7,748 bases of DNA from Bacillota bacterium (GTDB lineage Bacteria > Bacillota > Clostridia > Lachnospirales > Lachnospiraceae). The translations under genes were made by a program, and so were the position numbers. The notes under the pieces were generated by a model. That model worked only from the letters and a program-made list of their open reading frames with translations, searched no databases and had not been told where the DNA came from. How positions within the stretch are numbered: the first letter of the stretch is position 1; the number at the start of each line of letters is the position of its first letter. Shown in pieces: positions 1 through 6,177 of the stretch. The DNA lies in contig JAEWWQ010000167.1 in the NCBI GenBank assembly GCA_023458855.1, positions 1 through 7,748 of the forward strand, in the 5' to 3' direction.

Positions 1-899
1 TCTTTTGCTACAACTTCAGGATCTTCATCGCTGTCAGAGATTGCCCCCATCAGATCACCCAACTGCTGGCTGTCCATAAAGAAATTCTTGAAGAATTCTG
101 CTGCTTCAGGCATATCCCCGCTAAACCCTTTTCTTGTGATGGTATGAATATTTTCAGAGTCTCCGTAAACACCCTCCGGATCATCTAAGAATTTCAGATC
201 CCATCTTGCAAATTTCCAGTGTGGTTCCCACCCGGTAACAACGATAGGTTCTTCATTTTCAATTGCGGTACCTAAAGCTGCTGTCATGGCCGGACCACTT
301 CCTGGCAGCAATTCCAAATCAAGATCATAAGTATCGATCGCTTCTTCTGTTGTTGTCATGATTCCTGCTCCGGAATCAATTCCGATAATTTCCCCGTCCA
401 AATCGTCCGCTAAGTCGTTCAGCTCTGTAATACTATTAATATCCATATAGGACGGTACGACCAGCCCGATCTTCGCTCCTTCAAAATTGTTACCAAGATC
501 TTCTAACTCTTTACCATATTCATCCATATAGCTCTTATGAGTAATTGGCAGCCATGCATCCATAAATACATCCTGATCTCCACTTGAAAGAGAAGTAAAG
601 ATAGGTGCTACATCAGCCATCGTCACTTCAACATCATAACCCATTTTATCTTCCAAAATGACTTTTGCCAGATTGGTCATGGCAATTCCTTCTGCCCAAT
701 TAACATAGACTAATTTAATAGTACCTTTCTCTTCGTTCACAGTATCCGTTGTATTATCATTTAATTCCTCTTTGAGAACGGTACTCTCTGTTTCTAAAGA
801 TTTGGAACTTTCGGCGGTATCGCCGCAGCCTGCGAGTATGAACCCTGACATTGTCATCGTTAATAGCATAACGATACATTTTTTTAATGAATTTTTCAT
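1..899 (-). CDS. opuAC: Glycine betaine-type ABC transporter substrate-binding lipoprotein (OpuAC-like), 3' end missing
   Basis: This is the extracellular solute receptor of the OpuA osmoprotectant importer. It captures glycine betaine or a similar quaternary amine and delivers it to the permease. 299 residues are readable and the frame is still open at the left edge, so only a short C-terminal part is probably missing. A basic N-terminus (MKNSLKK), a hydrophobic stretch and the lipobox LAGC (Cys25) mark a lipoprotein signal peptide. A polar Ser/Thr/Glu-rich linker (about 27-58) follows. The folded part starts at about residue 60 with IKLVYVNWAEG. W68, W116 (DAWLP) and W224 in GWEPHW are candidates for the aromatic cage that holds the cation in this family. 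The start is ATG 899-897, with AGGAG six bases upstream. It is the third gene after the ATPase and permease but is separated from them by 235 bases of palindromes. The exact ligand (betaine, carnitine, choline or proline betaine) is not decided by sequence. Confidence 0.93.
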   Translation of the reverse strand, partial: MKNSLKKCIVMLLTMTMSGFILAGCGDTAESSKSLETESTVLKEELNDNTTDTVNEEKGTIKLVYVNWAEGIAMTNLAKVILEDKMGYDVEVTMADVAPIFTSLSSGDQDVFMDAWLPITHKSYMDEYGKELEDLGNNFEGAKIGLVVPSYMDINSITELNDLADDLDGEIIGIDSGAGIMTTTEEAIDTYDLDLELLPGSGPAMTAALGTAIENEEPIVVTGWEPHWKFARWDLKFLDDPEGVYGDSENIHTITRKGFSGDMPEAAEFFKNFFMDSQQLGDLMGAISDSDEDPEVVAK

Positions 900-930
900 A
901 GTGATCTCCTTTTTATTATTTTATGATGTC

Positions 931-954
931 GGGGGCAAAAGGTATTTTGCCCCC
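931..954. repeat. Perfect GC-rich hairpin upstream of the binding-protein gene
   Basis: GGGGGCAAAA (931-940) and TTTTGCCCCC (945-954) form a perfect 10-bp stem with a 4-base loop. It ends about 20 bases before the ribosome binding site of the binding-protein gene. No U-tract follows on either strand, so it is not a standard intrinsic terminator. In the transcript it would form a very stable stem just ahead of the start region. A role as a barrier to 3' decay or as a processing site is possible but inferred. Confidence 0.75.
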
Positions 955-964
955 TGATACCTAC

Positions 965-996
965 GGATTGTTACGCACTTTGTGCTCTCACAATCC
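965..996. repeat. Two-tier inverted repeat
   Basis: GGATTGT (965-971) pairs with ACAATCC (990-996). Inside it, GCAC (975-978) pairs with GTGC (982-985) around a TTT loop. The two tiers form a small branched-free stem with an internal loop. It is part of the palindrome cluster between the permease and binding-protein genes. Confidence 0.6.
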
Positions 997-1045
997 TAAA
1001 AACATTCGAAATCCGCCCTATTCGGGCTACTTTCTCATGTTTTGC

Positions 1046-1100
1046 GGGTCATAAAGTCATGCTATTTCATGCAAGCATGAAACAAATGACCTTTTGACCC
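1046..1100. repeat. Long imperfect palindrome with nested hairpin
   Basis: The arms 1046-1060 (starting GGGTCA) and 1086-1100 (ending TGACCC) pair over 15 positions. There is one mismatch and one A/C position that becomes a U-G wobble in minus-strand RNA, so the RNA of the genes' strand folds better than the opposite one. Inside lies a second, perfect 8-bp palindrome, TTTCATGC (1065-1072) and GCATGAAA (1075-1082). The wobble on the sense strand favours a role at RNA level over a DNA operator, but this is one position only. Confidence 0.65.
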
Positions 1101-1134
1101 TGGTATCATATTATTTAGTAACTGGTCATTATCC

Positions 1135-1968
1135 CTAGTTTTTCCTTCCTGATTTTTTCCCGATCGACTGTGTCAGCCTATCCAGAATGATAGCAAGGAT
1201 AACTACAGCAATACCCCCTTCAAATCCCTTTCCGATCTGCATCTGGGTCACACCGTTCAGAACGATTTCCCCAAGTCCTCTCGCTCCGATCATAGCTGAA
1301 ATGACAACCATAGAAAGGGAAAGCATGATCGTCTGGTTCACGCCTGTCAATATCGTTGGCATGGCAAGCGGGATCTGTACCTTACGAAGCATTTGTCCCG
1401 ATGTCGATCCAAACGAAACTGCAGCTTCTATTACATCTTCCGGGACCTGTCTGATCCCGAGGTTCGTCAGACGTACTACCGGCGGCATGGCAAATATTAT
1501 AGTCGCGATCGCTCCCGGCATTTTTCCCAATCCAAAAAAAATAACGGACGGAATCAAGTAAACAAAAGCAGGCATCGTCTGCATGAAGTCCAAAATCGGT
1601 TTGATCATCTTTTCTGCCATCTCTTTTTTAGCCATCCAAATTCCCATTGGAATTCCGATCAACAAAGCCAGCAAAGTCGAACTGAAGACCAACGCCAGTG
1701 TTTCCAACATTTCATCCCACAAATCAATGGAATATATCAAACAAAGACCAATAGCCGACAATAGTGCCAGTTTTTTCCCGGATATTCGCCATGCAAGCAG
1801 TACCACCACAATGATCAACAACCACCATGGAATAAAAACCAAAAAATCTTCTAATCGGTCTATAATAAACATCACGCCATCTTTCATTCCGTCAAAAAAT
1901 GAATCTCCGTGATCTTTCAGCCAATCTATTATTACTTCAAAATAATCTCCTAAAGGTAATCTAAACAT
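1135..1968 (-). CDS. opuAB: Glycine betaine/proline-type ABC transporter permease (OpuAB/ProW-like)
   Basis: This 277-residue inner-membrane subunit forms the translocation path of the OpuA importer and docks onto the CBS-containing ATPase. A cytoplasmic or amphipathic N-terminal part (about 1-40) precedes the hydrophobic segments at about 41-60, 66-82, 88-112, 125-150, 152-165, 207-232 and 250-265. The coupling-loop signature of binding-protein-dependent permeases is visible as EAAVSFG (181-187), followed by the typical P-L-A-MPTI stretch (200-206) and ARGLGE (229-234). Length matches stand-alone OpuAB proteins of about 280 residues; the binding domain is not fused to it as in lactococcal OpuABC. 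The ATG at 1968 lies inside the end of the ATPase gene (8-base overlap), with a GGAGA motif just upstream, so the two are translationally coupled. The gene ends in TAG at 1137-1135, before the palindrome cluster. Confidence 0.95.
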   Translation of the reverse strand: MFRLPLGDYFEVIIDWLKDHGDSFFDGMKDGVMFIIDRLEDFLVFIPWWLLIIVVVLLAWRISGKKLALLSAIGLCLIYSIDLWDEMLETLALVFSSTLLALLIGIPMGIWMAKKEMAEKMIKPILDFMQTMPAFVYLIPSVIFFGLGKMPGAIATIIFAMPPVVRLTNLGIRQVPEDVIEAAVSFGSTSGQMLRKVQIPLAMPTILTGVNQTIMLSLSMVVISAMIGARGLGEIVLNGVTQMQIGKGFEGGIAVVILAIILDRLTQSIGKKSGRKN

Positions 1969-3154
1969 TTTCCATCTCCTCTCCGGCTATCCCTGCAAGC
2001 ACAGTGACCCTTACAATAATTCCCAGCAGTCTGTCCTGATCATTTACGACCGCTATCGGATATTTGGTATGAACTGCAAGCGGCAGTAAATCGATCAAAG
2101 ATGTATCCGGTCCGACTTTTTCCATATCTTGAATCAGTAATTTACTAATATCGGATTCTCCATTTTTAAGTGCTTCAACTGCTGAATCAATGGTGATAAT
2201 ACCTTGTAAGATTTTTTCTTTGTTTACAACAAATATACTGGAAATCTTTGCTTCTTCCATTTTTCTGACTGCCATGCGAATGCCGTCTTTTTGTGTTATG
2301 ATCGGATCCGGCTTTTTCATTACCGTAGATGCTGTCAATACTTTTGTTCTGTTCACATCTTTGATAAACGTTCTTACATATTCATCGGCCGGATGCTCCA
2401 GTATCTCTTCGGGGGTACCGACCTGAACGATCACTCCTTCTTTCATGATCGCAATACGGTCACCTATTTTTAATGCTTCATCCAGATCATGTGTGATAAA
2501 AATAATCGTCTTTTTCATATTTTCCTGTAGTGCTACGAGCTCATCCTGCATTTCAGTGCGTATCAATGGATCTAATGCACTAAAGGCTTCATCCATGAGC
2601 AGGATATCTGCATCTGTTGCCAGTGCCCTGGCAAGACCTACTCTTTGCTGCATTCCACCACTTAATTCACTTGGATAAGACTCTTCATAGCCTTTCAGCC
2701 CGACAATGGCTAATGATTCATATGCTTTTTTCTTTCTGAATTCCTTATCCACTTTTTGGACTTCCAATCCATATGCTACATTTTCTGCAACTGTTCTGTG
2801 CGGAAACAATGCAAAATGCTGAAAAACCATGGCTATTTTTTTTCTTCTGATCTCTAACAGTTTCTTATCATCACAGGCACATATATTTTCTTCGTCAATG
2901 ATGACTTCTCCGTCAGTGGGTTCTATTAGACGGTTGAGACAGCGGATCATAGTTGATTTTCCGCTTCCCGATAATCCCATTACAACGAATATCTCACCTT
3001 CTGACACCTCAAAACCTGCATTATTGATTCCTATTCCATTCCCTGTTCTTTTTAATAATTCTTCTTTTGTAATACCATTTTTTACAAGTTCCAGAGCCTT
3101 TTTGGGCTTAGGACCGTAAATTTTGTAAAGATTTTTTACTTTTACTTTTGTCAT
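1961..3154 (-). CDS. opuAA: Glycine betaine/proline-type ABC transporter ATP-binding protein with C-terminal CBS pair (OpuAA/ProV-like)
   Basis: This 397-residue cytoplasmic ATPase powers osmoprotectant uptake. All NBD motifs are intact: Walker A GLSGSGKST (60-68), Q-loop Q112 in VFQHFALFPHR, signature LSGGMQQR (164-171), Walker B ILLMDE (184-189), D-loop SALD (192-195) and H-loop H222. The N-terminal extension before Walker A, with KNGITKEELL at about 25-34, is typical of OpuAA/ProV rather than of other ABC ATPases. Residues from about 270 to 391 look like two CBS motifs (for example SSIFVVN and YPIAVVN). In lactococcal OpuA such a module gates transport by ionic strength and binds c-di-AMP; the same here is inferred. 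The C-terminus ends in a short acidic tail (GEEMENV). The ATG at 3154 has a strong AAGGAGG about 5 bases upstream. It is the first gene of the opuA operon, behind a long leader containing a terminator. Confidence 0.96.
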   Translation of the reverse strand: MTKVKVKNLYKIYGPKPKKALELVKNGITKEELLKRTGNGIGINNAGFEVSEGEIFVVMGLSGSGKSTMIRCLNRLIEPTDGEVIIDEENICACDDKKLLEIRRKKIAMVFQHFALFPHRTVAENVAYGLEVQKVDKEFRKKKAYESLAIVGLKGYEESYPSELSGGMQQRVGLARALATDADILLMDEAFSALDPLIRTEMQDELVALQENMKKTIIFITHDLDEALKIGDRIAIMKEGVIVQVGTPEEILEHPADEYVRTFIKDVNRTKVLTASTVMKKPDPIITQKDGIRMAVRKMEEAKISSIFVVNKEKILQGIITIDSAVEALKNGESDISKLLIQDMEKVGPDTSLIDLLPLAVHTKYPIAVVNDQDRLLGIIVRVTVLAGIAGEEMENV

Positions 3155-3230
3155 TTCTGCCTCCTTTTCTAATTATATAAACAAACCGGACAAGTCCACA
3201 TATGAATTTCTTCACAATTTCCTATGATAT

Positions 3231-3277
3231 AAAAAAGACACCCTAACCCTATTCTGATAAATAGAGTTAGAGTGTCT
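3231..3277 (-). terminator. Strong intrinsic terminator in the opuA leader
   Basis: In minus-strand RNA the arms 3277-3261 and 3252-3236 form a 17-bp stem, starting AGACAC and ending GUGUCU, with two G-U wobbles and an 8-base loop. Six U follow directly (3236-3231, the first belonging to the stem). On the plus strand the two wobble positions become A/C mismatches and no T-run follows, so it works for leftward transcription only. It lies 77 bases before the opuAA start codon and downstream of the promoter at 3567-3539. It could also stop read-through from the regulator gene. Confidence 0.85.
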
Positions 3278-3287
3278 AAGTTTCGCC

Positions 3288-3392
3288 TTAAAGATGACTC
3301 ACATTATACCACCGGATGATAGTATAGCACATTCCCATCTGAGCCTGTGCAGACCCCAGTTCTAAAAATTGTTTTTTCAGTAATAATTTCAT
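3288..3392 (-). other. Possible 34-codon leader ORF
   Basis: An ATG at 3392-3390 opens a frame of 34 codons ending in TAA at 3290-3288. The product would begin MKLLLKKQFLELG and end WYNVSHL. No convincing Shine-Dalgarno sequence precedes it, and a second in-frame ATG (CAGATGGGA) has only a weak AGG. It overlaps the hairpins of the leader. The stop codon lies about ten bases before the 5' arm of the terminator, which would allow control by translation if it is translated. It may equally be a chance frame through a structured RNA. Confidence 0.2.
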
Positions 3393-3538
3393 CACTTAAT
3401 ATTTACACAATAGAATTACTTATCTTCCAACAATCCTATCCTAAGTACCTAACCTTAAATCTATTTTATAGTTAAAACATACTTACGCTCGGTACTAAAA
3501 CTACTTTTATTACTTACTTCAACTATGATTCTTAAAAA

Positions 3539-3567
3539 GTATAACATAACACTGCATCGAAAGTCAA
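3539..3567 (-). promoter_or_regulatory. Sigma-A-type promoter of the opuA leader
   Basis: TTGACT (3567-3562) and TTATAC (3544-3539) are separated by 17 bases, close to the vegetative consensus TTGACA/TATAAT. Transcription would start near 3532, well downstream of the regulator's stop codon at 3653. This gives the opuA operon its own promoter. Confidence 0.75.
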
Positions 3568-3579
3568 ATTATTGACTTT
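3560..3579. promoter_or_regulatory. Perfect inverted repeat overlapping the -35 box (candidate operator)
   Basis: AAAGTCAA (3560-3567) and TTGACTTT (3572-3579) form a perfect 8-bp inverted repeat with a 4-base spacer, and it contains the whole -35 hexamer of the opuA promoter. A protein bound here would block RNA polymerase. The binder is unknown; the RpiR-type regulator encoded 74 bases upstream is a candidate only by proximity. A second TTGACT on the plus strand arises from the symmetry, without a clear matching -10. Confidence 0.5.
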
Positions 3580-3652
3580 TGTATAATTATTTTATTATTT
3601 CAACCAGATTCTCTAAACGGAAAAAGGGCTGATTGTCCATTGTAGATGTAAA

Positions 3653-4480
3653 TCAATCTTCCATATATTGCTTTTTTAACCGATGGATCTCTTTTAATCT
3701 CTCAATGGATTTTGTTCCCATTTTCGCGGAGACTGCAAGGACCAGTGCATCTACAATCGCCGCAGGTGCAGTCATGGAATGATATTCCCTTTCTTCTCCG
3801 CGATATACATATAGATCGGTATCTGCCATCTGATCTTTCGGCATATACAGACGACTGGTAAATGCCAGAGTGTGATATCCTGCTTCCTTCTGGTAATCCA
3901 AAATCAATTTTCCTTCTTTTGATACTTTAGAGAAGCTGAACATTATAATTAAATCTTTTTCTTTTGTATGTGCAAGTCCTTCTATTACTTCTGAGCCGCC
4001 CGAAGGCAGCATCATTACTGGTATATCCAGACGTCGTAACCGATAAAATAGTAATTGTGCTAATGACGCAGATGCGCTTTTACCATGGATAAATATATGT
4101 TCGGCAGATACAATTTCATCTACGGCCCTCTGGAATTTGGTACTTTCAAGTTGTTCCATGGTTTTTTTCAGACACACCTGCTGGTGCATAATCCAGCTTT
4201 CAACAGAAAACTTATCTTCTTTATTCAATGTTTCTGCCATTTTTATCACCGGACCGTCTACTGAAGATTGTCTCAAAATTACTGCCTTTAGTTCTTTATA
4301 ATCTTTACACCCTACATGACGTGCGAATCTTGAAATGGTTGCATCTGACATTCCAAGATGTTCAGAGAGCTGCCCAATACTAACAAACAGAAATTCGTCC
4401 GTATGACCTGAGATATATTCTATGATCTTTTCTTCCGCTTTCGTAAAGCATGGCGGCATTATCGGAAATTCTAACTGCAT
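3653..4480 (-). CDS. MurR/RpiR family transcriptional regulator (HTH + SIS)
   Basis: This 275-residue DNA-binding regulator has an N-terminal HTH_6-type domain (about 1-77). The helix-turn-helix is visible at about 34-57 (SIGQLSEHLGMSDATISRFA). A linker is followed by a SIS sugar-isomerase-like domain (about 125-255) with IHGKSASASLAQLL at 131-144 and the FSFSK segment at 181-185. In this family the SIS domain binds phosphosugars and changes DNA binding; no isomerase activity is expected. The ATG at 4480 has AAGGAGAT eight bases upstream. It is the last gene behind the ATPase, T component and PHP protein, only 33 bases after the PHP stop, so it probably controls that operon and responds to a metabolite made from the imported compound. 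Its effector and operator cannot be named. No clear terminator follows directly. Confidence 0.92.
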   Translation of the reverse strand: MQLEFPIMPPCFTKAEEKIIEYISGHTDEFLFVSIGQLSEHLGMSDATISRFARHVGCKDYKELKAVILRQSSVDGPVIKMAETLNKEDKFSVESWIMHQQVCLKKTMEQLESTKFQRAVDEIVSAEHIFIHGKSASASLAQLLFYRLRRLDIPVMMLPSGGSEVIEGLAHTKEKDLIIMFSFSKVSKEGKLILDYQKEAGYHTLAFTSRLYMPKDQMADTDLYVYRGEEREYHSMTAPAAIVDALVLAVSAKMGTKSIERLKEIHRLKKQYMED

Positions 4481-4513
4481 CGTTCTATCTCCTTGTCGTA
4501 TCTATTCAACCTA

Positions 4514-5311
4514 TTATATCTCAAATGTCCGCACCAGAACAGATACATAATCTCCACCTAATGCATGAATTTCTTTTAATGTGCGTTTCATCAATCCTGC
4601 TGTATTTACACGAAAAGTTACATCTGAACTAATCTCTGTTTCATAGTGTCCTGCCAGCATCTCATTTCTTAGCATGTCTATTGTGGAACAAGTCTCATCG
4701 AACTTATTTCGGATACAGCCATACTGCACTGCCTGATGTGTATCACTTCCTGCGACTATCGGTTTCCCAAGCCGTTCTGCCATCTCATAAGTCAGTTGTT
4801 CCGTCCGTTGGCGGTCCACTGCAACATCCTTCCCATTTAAATCAAGGAAGTCCAGGCGTTTTAGTTCTTCTATATTAAGCTCTGGAATATGTCCTCCAGC
4901 CCGGAATGGATGGGCTGCACCTATCAGCAGCGGATATTCCTCAAATACCTCCATAAGATTGGAAAATTTCAGGAATCTTTCTTTTTCCTTATAAGATTCC
5001 AGCCTATTATTCAATTCCAGAATCACTTCCAACGGTCCAATTGACAGGATATGACCGCCCTCCGCTACATCTGTCTCCATGCCAGGAAATAGACGAAGTC
5101 CATTTTCCAATAACAGTGTATCACCTTCCCGTTTGCTGACAGAACAGATGTAACGATATAATTCTGCAAAATGAAGTGTATTAAAATGTTCTGTCAGACA
5201 GATTGCATCTAATCCTGCATTTTGTGCCTCATTTAAAAGCCAGTCTGTATAAATTGTTGAAAACGGCAGTTTCTTTGCCAGTTTTCCGTGTGTATGAAAA
5301 TCTATATACAA
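4514..5311 (-). CDS. PHP-domain metal-dependent phosphoesterase
   Basis: This 265-residue cytoplasmic enzyme of the polymerase and histidinol phosphatase (PHP) superfamily is expected to hydrolyse a phosphate ester at a multi-metal site. All ligand positions look present: HTH at H6 and H8, TEH at E41-H42, GMETD with E79, GGH with H87, AAHP with H134, and GSDTH with D190 and H192. LNGKDV at 158-163 matches the usual strand before the last motif. There is no extra DNA polymerase or helicase-like domain. The start is TTG at 5311: the HTH motif must lie near the N-terminus, GGAAGGGAG is placed 8 bases upstream, and an in-frame stop precedes with no ATG between. It sits between the ECF T component (38-base gap) and the RpiR regulator (33 bases), suggesting it acts on the imported compound or a derivative. 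Substrate unknown; histidinol phosphatase or nucleotidase-like activity are alternatives. Confidence 0.9.
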   Translation of the reverse strand: MYIDFHTHGKLAKKLPFSTIYTDWLLNEAQNAGLDAICLTEHFNTLHFAELYRYICSVSKREGDTLLLENGLRLFPGMETDVAEGGHILSIGPLEVILELNNRLESYKEKERFLKFSNLMEVFEEYPLLIGAAHPFRAGGHIPELNIEELKRLDFLDLNGKDVAVDRQRTEQLTYEMAERLGKPIVAGSDTHQAVQYGCIRNKFDETCSTIDMLRNEMLAGHYETEISSDVTFRVNTAGLMKRTLKEIHALGGDYVSVLVRTFEI

Positions 5312-5319
5312 AGATTTGT

Positions 5320-5328
5320 CTCCCTTCC
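5320..5328 (-). promoter_or_regulatory. Ribosome binding site that fixes the TTG start of the PHP gene
   Basis: GGAAGGGAG ends eight bases before TTG 5311-5309. No in-frame ATG or GTG exists between this TTG and the upstream stop codon, so this site supports the rare start. Confidence 0.7.
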
Positions 5329-5349
5329 GATCAGACCATATTTAATAGA

Positions 5350-6177
5350 TTAGATAAAATCTGATACAAGTATTGTAATCGCTACCCACAAGAAAGAGGT
5401 GGCAATAAAAAGTAAATCATTACAGGTAATTTTTAAAGAGGATAACTTCATCTTCTTTACTTCTTTATTGGTTGCAGCATAACGGTAGCCTTTCATCTCC
5501 AGTGCCTCAACTGTTGTGCGTGAACGTTTTGCCGTATTCAGCATCAAAGGATAGAATGCATAGATAATAATTTTTACCTGATAAATCAAGTAACGAATCT
5601 TGCCGATTAAAGTGCTATGCTCCGGTGGATTGCCTCTCAACCGGTAGGACAACAGTACGCTTTGGAACTCTTCCATTAGTATCGGAAGCATCCGATATGC
5701 ATAAGAAATTGAAAAGGAAAGTCTCTCCGGGCATCCATACCACATTAGTCCATTAGACAATCGATCCGGATCAAGTCCGGAGAACACTGTAATAGATGCC
5801 AGTGAAACAGTCGCAACTTTTAATGTCAGAATCAACAATGGAAGAATGGCGGATGCATTTCCATCAAATAACAGAGTGACTAAAAATAAGTAACCTGTCT
5901 GCGAAAAAACGCCTGCTCCAAAAAGCAGCAAAACCAGTCCGGCGATCCTGGCAAGTATGGTAGTCACCGCTACCAGTACAAAACATCCAAGCAAAAATAC
6001 AACATCATTTGCGAACCATGGAACAAGTCCAAAGAATAAATACCACAATAATAAAACGCGGGGGTCCAATGCTGCAATGACTGTATCATCATTTCCATAT
6101 GCATTTTTTAATACCTGATTTCTTAAAAAATCAATGGAAAATTTATTTAAAATGTTTTCCGAAAGTTTCTCACGCAT
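5350..6177 (-). CDS. ecfT: ECF transporter transmembrane T component (EcfT-like)
   Basis: This 275-residue integral membrane protein links the two ATPase domains to a substrate-binding S component in an energy-coupling factor importer. DPR (38-40) before the first hydrophobic segment is typical. Further segments lie at about 41-72, 74-104, 108-132, 155-170, 200-214 and 253-275. The cytoplasmic coupling helices show SYRLRG (177-182) and EALEMKG (224-230), which correspond to the two Ala-Arg-Gly motifs of EcfT; the second has MKG in place of ARG. The longest frame would begin at 6219 (289 residues), but ATG 6177 is preferred: GGAGGGAAGG lies just upstream with 8 bases from GGAGG to ATG, and this ATG overlaps the ATPase stop by 8 bases, a common coupling arrangement. 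The substrate depends on an S component not in this window. Confidence 0.9.
   Translation of the reverse strand: MREKLSENILNKFSIDFLRNQVLKNAYGNDDTVIAALDPRVLLLWYLFFGLVPWFANDVVFLLGCFVLVAVTTILARIAGLVLLLFGAGVFSQTGYLFLVTLLFDGNASAILPLLILTLKVATVSLASITVFSGLDPDRLSNGLMWYGCPERLSFSISYAYRMLPILMEEFQSVLLSYRLRGNPPEHSTLIGKIRYLIYQVKIIIYAFYPLMLNTAKRSRTTVEALEMKGYRYAATNKEVKKMKLSSLKITCNDLLFIATSFLWVAITILVSDFI

Larger units (their letters stand above)
931..1108 (-). repeat. Cluster of palindromes between permease and binding-protein genes
   Basis: The 235-base gap between the permease stop and the binding-protein start is almost filled with inverted repeats. In minus-strand order they are a long stem at 1100-1046, a small GCCC/GGGC hairpin at 1027-1015, a stem at 996-965 and a GC-rich hairpin at 954-931. 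A 7-base inverted repeat, TGATACC at 955-961 and GGTATCA at 1102-1108, encloses the first three and could close them into a multi-branched RNA. No reading frame of note is present. The arrangement resembles dispersed palindromic repeats or MITE-like elements that sit between genes in Clostridia. That it is dispersed is an inference from its form; no second copy lies in this window. In mRNA it could stabilise or separate the binding-protein message. Confidence 0.7.
3155..3532 (-). promoter_or_regulatory. Long structured leader of the opuA operon (or small RNA plus short leader)
   Basis: From the predicted start at about 3532 to the opuAA ATG there are about 378 bases without a credible long gene. 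The 5' third is AT-rich with weak stems. The part nearer the gene holds GCACA/TGTGC (3346-3350 with 3327-3331), a 9-bp hairpin with two G-U pairs (3326-3305) and then the intrinsic terminator at 3277-3231. A strong AAGGAGG follows next to the ATG. Promoter, structured RNA, terminator and gene, in this order, is the layout of a riboswitch or attenuator. I do not recognise a known riboswitch class: no ydaO, T-box or guanidine consensus is evident. A stand-alone small RNA ending at the terminator, or the relic of a mobile element, are the alternatives. Confidence 0.5.

Noticed and set aside
931..954. Intrinsic terminator ahead of the binding-protein gene
   Set aside because: The stem is strong but no U-tract follows on either strand, so it was recorded as a hairpin only.
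772..957. Plus-strand frame of 61 codons
   Set aside because: It lies antisense to the signal peptide and start of the binding-protein gene, with no ribosome binding site; the minus-strand frame shows clear family motifs.
1187..3119. Several plus-strand frames of 60-124 codons opposite the opuA ATPase and permease
   Set aside because: All are shadows of strongly supported minus-strand genes and show no motifs or ribosome sites.
3172..3177. TATAAT just upstream of the opuAA ribosome site as a promoter
   Set aside because: The -35 at 16-18 bases is poor (TGTGGA or similar). It stays possible as a minor promoter if the leader is really a separate small RNA.
3303..3320. T-box antiterminator (CCGGTGGTATAAT resembles the GGGTGGTACCGCG core)
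   Set aside because: The ACCGCG half is absent, there is no matching complement in the terminator stem, and no stem I features were found.
3231..3600. Remnant of an insertion sequence
   Set aside because: The palindromic AGACAC...GTGTCT could pass for joined terminal repeats, but there is no transposase fragment and no target-site duplication visible.
3601..3635. Terminator right after the regulator gene
   Set aside because: CAATCAG/CTGGTTG pairs over 7 bp with a large loop and no U-tract behind it; too weak to call.
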